Below are positions 7,235-11,367 of a DNA stretch of 11,367 nucleotides, piece by piece. This DNA is from an uncultured Lachnospiraceae bacterium (lineage in GTDB: Bacteria; Bacillota; Clostridia; Lachnospirales; Lachnospiraceae): the NCBI GenBank assembly GCA_910579645.1, contig CAJTVK010000132.1, positions 1 to 11,367 of the forward strand, written 5' to 3'. Position 1 is the stretch's first letter. Each line of letters begins with the position of its first letter. The position numbers and the translations under genes were made by a program. The notes beneath the pieces are model-generated. The model ran no database searches. It saw only the letters and a list, made by a program, of their open reading frames with translations, and was not told the DNA's origin.

Positions 7235-7281
7235 AATGTCATAAAGTTAAGCCACAGCAAACAGCTTAACTTTATGACATT
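7235..7281. terminator. Perfect 18-bp hairpin between convergent genes
   Basis: Bases 7235-7252 and 7264-7281 are exact reverse complements around an 11-nt loop. No T-run follows on either strand, so it is not a textbook intrinsic terminator. Its position between two genes that converge suggests a bidirectional transcript end or an mRNA 3' stabiliser. A smaller hairpin (TGCCA/TGGCA, 7281-7297) adjoins it. It could also be another dispersed repeat. The rest of 7111-7306 shows no gene. Confidence 0.55.
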
Positions 7282-7306
7282 GCCAGTGACATTGGCAGCA
7301 CTTTTC

Positions 7307-9334
7307 TCATGAGAGTCTTTCAAATACAGGCATATAATCTATGGGCGCATCCACAGTGACCATGCAGCCTCCGGCGTAGGCTTCCCCGGTAGAGGTGAGC
7401 GACCACCGGCCTTCCGGCAGGTATACCTCGCGTTGGAATTGATTCAGGCCAAGAATGGGCGCAACCAAGTATTTGCTGCCGAACATATATTGATCCTGAA
7501 TCTCCCAGCATATGCTGTCCTGCGGGAATTCGTAGAACATGGCACGGATTAAGGGAGAGCCGTTTAAGTGGGCTTCTTCAAATAAGGACTTAATATAGTC
7601 ATGCATGGAGATGCGGAGGTCATAGTATTTTTTCATGATGGCATAATTGTCTTCGCCGTAACTCCAAAGTTCATTGGGCTGGCCGGTATGCAGGTAGCCG
7701 CCGCCCCAGTCGCGGTCGTCCAAGGGCTGGATATTGTATGGGCCGCGGTCGCCATGCATACGCAGCACCGGGGAATATACGGCAAACTGATACCAACGGA
7801 TGAGAAGCTGCCGGAAATCCGGATCATTGACATCGTCGGTCATAAACCCGCCGATGTCGGTGGTCCACCAAGGGATGCCGGCAAGCCCCATGTTCAGGCC
7901 GCACTGTAGTTGGTCCGAAAAGGCTTCAAAGGTGCTGGGCACGTCTCCCGACCAGATGACATTGCCGTATTTCTGGGAACCGGCCCAGGCACAGCGCAGA
8001 AGATTGACCACACTGCCTCTTCCTGCCTTGCTCATTTCGTCATAGAATATGCGGCTGTACAGCTGCGGGTACAGATTGCTGACAGCCAGCGCGGGACCTT
8101 CGCAATATCTGTAATGCTCATAATCATAGACTCCTAAATCCGGCTCGGAATTATCCAGCCAGAAAGCGTCTATGCCGTAGTCGTAATAGTTTTTCCTGCA
8201 TACTTCCCACACATACTTTCTTGTCTCAGGGTTAAAGGGGTCGATTTCCACGCAGTCTCCCTGATAGTCGTAAGTCTGGGCGGCTCCCCGTTCCGTCCGC
8301 ATAAGCAGTCCCCGTTCCGTCATTTCTTTGAAGTTTTCGCTCTTACGGTCTACGGAAGGCCATACGGATACAATGACCTTTATGCCCATGGCATGCAGTT
8401 CATCCACCATGGCTTTGGGATCGGGCCAATACCGGGGGTCAAATTTCCAGTCGCCCTGAAGCGTCCAGTGGAAGAAATCAATGACAATCTGGTCGATTTT
8501 TATGCCTTCCTTCTGATATTGCCGTGCTACGGAAAGGACTTCCTCCTGCGTCCGATAGCGCAGCTTGCACTGCCAAAGTCCCATTAAATCCTCCGGGAAC
8601 ATATCTGCACGGCCGGTGACGGAAGTGTAATTTTCCAGTATTTGCTTGGGGGTGTCTGCCACGGTTATCCAGTAATCCATTTCTTTGGTGGCTCTTGCTA
8701 TCCATTCATAATAATTTTTGCCGAAAGTCACGCGTCCCACAGCCGGATTGTTCCATAAAAATCCGTATCCCAGGGAAGAAAGGGCAAAGGGAACGGAAAT
8801 CTGCGAGTTGCGCTGTGCCAGCTCCAGCACACATCCCTTTAAGTCCATGCAGTCCTGCTGATATTGTCCCATGCCGAATATTTTTTCGTCCCGGTTGCTT
8901 TCAAACTTTAAGTTCAGGGAATGCTCGCTTCCGCCGATAATGCCTTTCCATTCCCGGCTGATGATTTTCAGGCACCTGCTTTCTTTGGATAAGGTGCCGT
9001 CATAGGCACGGAAATATTCACGCAAAATCCGTGTTCCGTCTTTGTAAAAAGTAATGACGCCTGCAAAGTTTACCACTGCCTTGATGCGTCCGTTGGTAAT
9101 GGACGCAATTTCCCGTTTATCCATGGTGCCGTCGCCGACCCAATGATCCTCCTGCTCAATGGTAACTTGGGTGCCGCATGTTTCAATGGCTTCCGTGAGA
9201 GCCTGACGGTTTCCCGTAAAGTGCGCCTGCATGGCTGCCCGCACGCGGAGGGAATCTTCTCCCCAGGCTTCAATCCTGACCGTCTCACCCTGATGATAAA
9301 ACACTAATGCGCCGTTGTCGTTTTCAAACCTCAT
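7307..9334 (-). CDS. Glycoside hydrolase family 31 (alpha-glucosidase or alpha-xylosidase)
   Basis: This 675-residue enzyme would remove alpha-linked glucose or xylose from the non-reducing end of oligosaccharides by the retaining GH31 mechanism. It has an N-terminal beta-sandwich (to about 240), a TIM barrel starting near 251 (GLWQCKLRYRTQEEV), and C-terminal beta domains. The catalytic nucleophile is Asp394 in FWLDNSEPD and the acid/base Asp464 in IWSGDVPS, 70 residues apart as expected. Arg525 and His527 in LRMHGDRGP are the usual substrate-binding pair. There is no signal peptide, so the substrate must be imported. The start at 9334 is set by AGGAGG six bases upstream; a longer upstream reading has no such site. 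The divergent AraC gene is its likely regulator. Glucoside versus xyloside preference is undecided. Confidence 0.92.
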   Translation of the reverse strand: MRFENDNGALVFYHQGETVRIEAWGEDSLRVRAAMQAHFTGNRQALTEAIETCGTQVTIEQEDHWVGDGTMDKREIASITNGRIKAVVNFAGVITFYKDGTRILREYFRAYDGTLSKESRCLKIISREWKGIIGGSEHSLNLKFESNRDEKIFGMGQYQQDCMDLKGCVLELAQRNSQISVPFALSSLGYGFLWNNPAVGRVTFGKNYYEWIARATKEMDYWITVADTPKQILENYTSVTGRADMFPEDLMGLWQCKLRYRTQEEVLSVARQYQKEGIKIDQIVIDFFHWTLQGDWKFDPRYWPDPKAMVDELHAMGIKVIVSVWPSVDRKSENFKEMTERGLLMRTERGAAQTYDYQGDCVEIDPFNPETRKYVWEVCRKNYYDYGIDAFWLDNSEPDLGVYDYEHYRYCEGPALAVSNLYPQLYSRIFYDEMSKAGRGSVVNLLRCAWAGSQKYGNVIWSGDVPSTFEAFSDQLQCGLNMGLAGIPWWTTDIGGFMTDDVNDPDFRQLLIRWYQFAVYSPVLRMHGDRGPYNIQPLDDRDWGGGYLHTGQPNELWSYGEDNYAIMKKYYDLRISMHDYIKSLFEEAHLNGSPLIRAMFYEFPQDSICWEIQDQYMFGSKYLVAPILGLNQFQREVYLPEGRWSLTSTGEAYAGGCMVTVDAPIDYMPVFERLS

Positions 9335-9451
9335 TCTATACCTCCTGAGAATTATTGTTTCTTTGTTTTTGCATGTGCTTAGGGCAGGCAGTAAACTGTT
9401 TTTCCGCATTGCCGCCGCCGTTTCGCACTGCTTGCCGAATAATAGTTATAG

Positions 9452-9464
9452 TAGTATAATACTA
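9452..9464. promoter_or_regulatory. Dyad operator candidate 1 (TAGTAT-A-ATACTA)
   Basis: This is a perfect 13-bp dyad with one central base. It shares the half-site AGTAT/ATACT with the second dyad at 9505-9518. The centres are about 53 bp apart, close to five turns of DNA. Binding by the divergent AraC regulator is inference. Confidence 0.45.
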
Positions 9465-9504
9465 TGAAAAATAGGCGATAACTACTGAAATATTCTTTAA
9501 AATT

Positions 9505-9518
9505 AGTATTATAATACT
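9505..9518. promoter_or_regulatory. Dyad operator candidate 2 (AGTATTATAATACT)
   Basis: This perfect 14-bp palindrome has the same AGTAT/ATACT half-sites as the dyad at 9452-9464, spaced by four bases instead of one. It overlaps a TATAAT-like box (9510-9515), so a bound protein could affect the AraC promoter directly. A/T richness raises the chance of coincidence. Confidence 0.45.
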
Positions 9519-9612
9519 TTTTTGGAAAATTATAATTTGAGTCTGGACGGAACGGCAGAAGCTTCCTTTCAGAAATCATGTGAACGGGAGCGTGCCGATA
9601 GGAGGAGATAGG

Positions 9613-10512
9613 ATGCCGGATAAAAAGACGGAGGAAAAAAGGCGGCACAGTACGGTTTTCCAGCCTTATAGCTATTATGAATGCCGTATGCCTTATGATT
9701 TTATAAATGTGCCTATGCATTGGCACAGTGAGTTTGAAGTGAACCGTATTTTATGCGGGGAAGGGGAATTTATATGCGGGAGCGAGAAATTTACTGCGGG
9801 GGAGGGTGCGCTGCTGGTCCTTCCGCCTAATATGCTGCATGCGGCATACCCTTGTCAGAAAGGCGAATTGATTTATGAGGCGCTTGTGTTTCATCCGTCC
9901 ATGCTGGGGGCGAATATTAACGACCGGTGCACTACGGAGTACATTCGTCCCCTGATAAGCGGGACAATAAAAGTCAAGCCGGTGATATCAAAGGAAGAGA
10001 CGAATTATCCCTGCCTGAAGGCCTGTATGGATCGGATATTTCACTGCGTATCCGGCGGATGTCCCTGTCCGGATTTGCTGCTGAAAAGCGAACTGATGCG
10101 GCTGTTCTGGCTGTTGGAAAGCGACGAGGGAATGCTTTGCCATAAAGATACGGGAATCAATGGCTGCGAAACTTTGCGGCCGGCTTTGGATTATATGATG
10201 AAGAATTATCGGGAGAGCATTACCGTGGCACAGCTTGCCGAACTTTCCCACCTAAGCAAAAGTTACTTTATGAACTGCTTTAAAAAGGCGGTGGGCATCA
10301 GCGCGATGGAATATCTGGCGCAGCTGCGCATCCATGCGGTCTGTGACGACCTGTCCTCGTCGGAGAAAAAGATTGCGGATATTGCATTCAAATGCGGGTA
10401 CGATAACATTTCCAATTTCAACCGGCAGTTTAAGAAAGTGACCGGCTGGTCTCCGAAGGAGTACAGGAAGCAGGGCCGTCCGAAAAAGACTGGCTGTTTG
10501 ATGCAAAAATGA
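9613..10512 (+). CDS. AraC family transcriptional regulator
   Basis: This 299-residue regulator has an N-terminal cupin-like sensing domain (about 15-130) with the HWHSEFE motif (His36, His38, Glu42) and PPNMLHAAYP (71-80), as in sugar-responsive AraC proteins. A C-terminal DNA-binding domain (about 190-286) carries two helix-turn-helix units: AQLAELSHLSKSYFMNCFKKAVG (206-228) and IADIAFKCGYDNISNFNRQFKKVTG (254-278), ending in the usual SPKEYRKQ. The start at 9613 was chosen because AGGAGG (9600-9605) lies seven bases upstream; a GTG reading from 9580 would add 11 residues without a good site. It is divergent from GH31, so activation of that gene by an alpha-glycoside or its product is the likely role. 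The effector is unknown. Confidence 0.93.
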   Translation: MPDKKTEEKRRHSTVFQPYSYYECRMPYDFINVPMHWHSEFEVNRILCGEGEFICGSEKFTAGEGALLVLPPNMLHAAYPCQKGELIYEALVFHPSMLGANINDRCTTEYIRPLISGTIKVKPVISKEETNYPCLKACMDRIFHCVSGGCPCPDLLLKSELMRLFWLLESDEGMLCHKDTGINGCETLRPALDYMMKNYRESITVAQLAELSHLSKSYFMNCFKKAVGISAMEYLAQLRIHAVCDDLSSSEKKIADIAFKCGYDNISNFNRQFKKVTGWSPKEYRKQGRPKKTGCLMQK

Positions 10513-10538
10513 TGCAAGTTTGATGGTTTTTTGACGCA

Positions 10539-10561
10539 TTCCCTATATATACTATAGGGAA
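10539..10561. promoter_or_regulatory. 23-bp dyad upstream of the lipoprotein gene
   Basis: TTCCCTATA (10539-10547) and TATAGGGAA (10553-10561) are exact complements around a 5-nt spacer. TATACT within it (10548-10553) could be a -10 box, which would make the dyad an operator, but the matching -35 position is poor. As RNA it would be a 9-bp hairpin after the AraC gene, without a T-run behind it. Operator or weak terminator cannot be separated by eye. Confidence 0.45.
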
Positions 10562-10598
10562 CGGCAGAAAGAAAAGGCCGGGGAAACGGAGGCCGGAT

Positions 10599-11219
10599 AT
10601 GAAAAAGAATATACAGAAATATATGGTTTTGGCTTTGCTCATTGTGATTGCTGCATGCGGGGGAATAGGCATCGGCAGCTTGGCGCAGGGAAGCGGCGGA
10701 AGGGAGGCCGGACGGGCAGGAGAGAAGGCAGCAGGCAGGGACGGAAAGGCACCGGCAGAAGCGGAGATGCCGGGATTTGTGGAAGAGGGGCAGTCTTATG
10801 CTTTTTTGGAATTTAAGCGGGGCAAAGAGCCGGTGCTGCTTGTGACGGACGGAACCTACGGGTATAACGGTCTGGAGGCCAGTTTCAGCAGTGAAGTCTA
10901 CGGAAAGGACGGAGAGGGAAACTGGCAGCGCATGGCGGTGATAGCCGGCAGCGGGACGGCCTACCCACTCCGTTATGATAAAAGAGGGATTTATGTGACC
11001 GGCGCACATTATGCCGTATATTATACGGTGGATTGGGAGCGCATGCAGCTGGCGGCAGAAGAATATGCGTCGGAATCCATTGATGAGAGCGGGAAGGCTT
11101 CCTATGTTTATGCGGAGCGGGGGGAAGCGGAACAGGCCGCGGAGGACAACCGGCATCTGATTGCTTTGTTTGACCGTTATGAAAAAGCTTTGCTGGTGGA
11201 CTTTCAGAAAAAGGAGTAG
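10599..11219 (+). CDS. Putative lipoprotein of unknown function
   Basis: This 206-residue protein starts with a basic stretch (MKKNIQKY) and a hydrophobic segment ending in IAAC, which fits a lipobox with Cys20 as the lipidated residue; it would then be anchored on the outer face of the membrane. Residues 29-57 are a low-complexity Gly/Ala/Glu/Arg linker. The rest (about 58-206) is a soluble domain that I do not recognise; it has EPVLLVTDGTYGYNG near 77-91 and a charged C-terminal tail. GGAGG (10588-10592) precedes the ATG by six bases. It lies 86 bp after the AraC gene on the same strand and may have its own promoter. A plain membrane-anchored protein is the alternative to a lipoprotein. Confidence 0.75.
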   Translation: MKKNIQKYMVLALLIVIAACGGIGIGSLAQGSGGREAGRAGEKAAGRDGKAPAEAEMPGFVEEGQSYAFLEFKRGKEPVLLVTDGTYGYNGLEASFSSEVYGKDGEGNWQRMAVIAGSGTAYPLRYDKRGIYVTGAHYAVYYTVDWERMQLAAEEYASESIDESGKASYVYAERGEAEQAAEDNRHLIALFDRYEKALLVDFQKKE

Positions 11220-11239
11220 GGATGACTGAGATTCCATCG

Positions 11240-11317
11240 ATCGCCTCCCTCTTCCGCCTTGCCCTGACGCAAACATCAAGTACTGATTACTCAAGGATTA
11301 ATGCAATGATGTACTAG
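11240..11317 (-). repeat. Half-copy of the 5512-5680 structured element, inverted
   Basis: The reverse complement of this segment matches 5514-5591 at 75 of 78 bases. Weaker similarity, with one deleted base, runs on to about 11230. The partner arm that would close the long stem is absent; the lipoprotein stop codon lies about 20 bp away. The copy therefore looks truncated, and it is inverted relative to the full element. CTAG marks its outer end (11314-11317). Confidence 0.85.
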
Positions 11318-11367
11318 AGCGTGTTTGAAAAATCATTCCTGCCATCTGTAAAACGATATATCGTTTC
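11318..11367. repeat. Possible edge of another repeat, with a 16-bp palindrome
   Basis: A sequence starting AGCGTGTTTGAAAAATC begins directly after the CTAG end of the half element. It includes a perfect 16-bp palindrome AAACGATATATCGTTT (11351-11366) just before the window ends. The abrupt junction suggests the end of a further inserted element, but nothing beyond the window can be seen. Confidence 0.3.

Larger units (their letters stand above)
9335..9612. promoter_or_regulatory. Divergent control region between GH31 and the AraC gene
   Basis: This 278-bp gap must hold promoters for both genes. The central part (about 9440-9540) is very A/T rich and includes TATAAT-like boxes at 9510-9515 and 9531-9536 on the plus strand, but no convincing -35 partner, as is common for activator-dependent promoters. 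The two AGTAT/ATACT dyads listed separately lie here. No open reading frame of note was found. Confidence 0.5.

Noticed and set aside
10263..11294. Long minus-strand reading frame (343 codons) opposite the AraC and lipoprotein genes
   Set aside because: It runs antisense to two genes with good starts and recognisable features, has no family motif, and has cysteine/proline/arginine-rich composition typical of a shadow frame.
1..11367. A complete polysaccharide-utilisation or defence system
   Set aside because: GH2, GH31 and AraC are present, but there is no ABC or SusCD-type sugar uptake gene, and the glycosidases are in separate transcription units. No defence-type domain was found.

Overview
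The window looks like chromosomal DNA from a gut-type Clostridia, most likely a Lachnospiraceae member. The inference rests on moderate GC content, strong AGGAGG-type ribosome binding sites, consensus sigma-A promoters, and the mix of an Atg22-type MFS transporter, GH2 and GH31 glycosidases, an AraC regulator and structured intergenic repeats. No rRNA, tRNA, transposase, CRISPR array or phage gene was found. The species cannot be fixed from the sequence alone.

Layout, left to right. Bases 1-323 hold a 133-bp inverted-repeat element with two internal hairpins, a short GC-rich stretch, and a good sigma-A promoter for a MATE-family efflux pump (324-1685, +). Convergent with the pump is a cytoplasmic GH2 glycosidase (1726-3564, -) driven by a perfect TTGACA-17-TATAAT promoter. 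Divergent from GH2 is a two-gene unit: an ECF-like sigma factor with a cysteine-containing C-terminal extension (3834-4685, +), followed 15 bp later by a DUF2461 protein (4701-5384, +). The gene-free stretch 5385-5874 carries a second structured repeat (5512-5680), a terminator-like nested hairpin and the leader of an Atg22/UMF1-type MFS transporter (5875-7110, +). A perfect 18-bp hairpin lies between it and a convergent GH31 alpha-glycosidase (7307-9334, -). Divergent from GH31 is an AraC-family regulator (9613-10512, +); the 278-bp region between them has two AGTAT/ATACT dyads about five helical turns apart. A putative lipoprotein gene (10599-11219, +) follows. The window closes with a half-copy of the 5512-5680 repeat in inverted orientation and the possible edge of another repeat.

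How the genes may work together: the AraC regulator probably controls the divergent GH31 gene and perhaps itself. GH31 and GH2 both lack signal peptides and so act on imported oligosaccharides or glycosides. The MFS protein could carry a small solute, but its family substrate is uncertain. The sigma factor may drive its own two-gene unit from an ECF-like promoter. I see no clearly new multi-gene system. The most unusual content is the set of long-stem, multi-hairpin intergenic elements, two of which (one full, one half, inverted) bracket the MFS-GH31-AraC-lipoprotein block.
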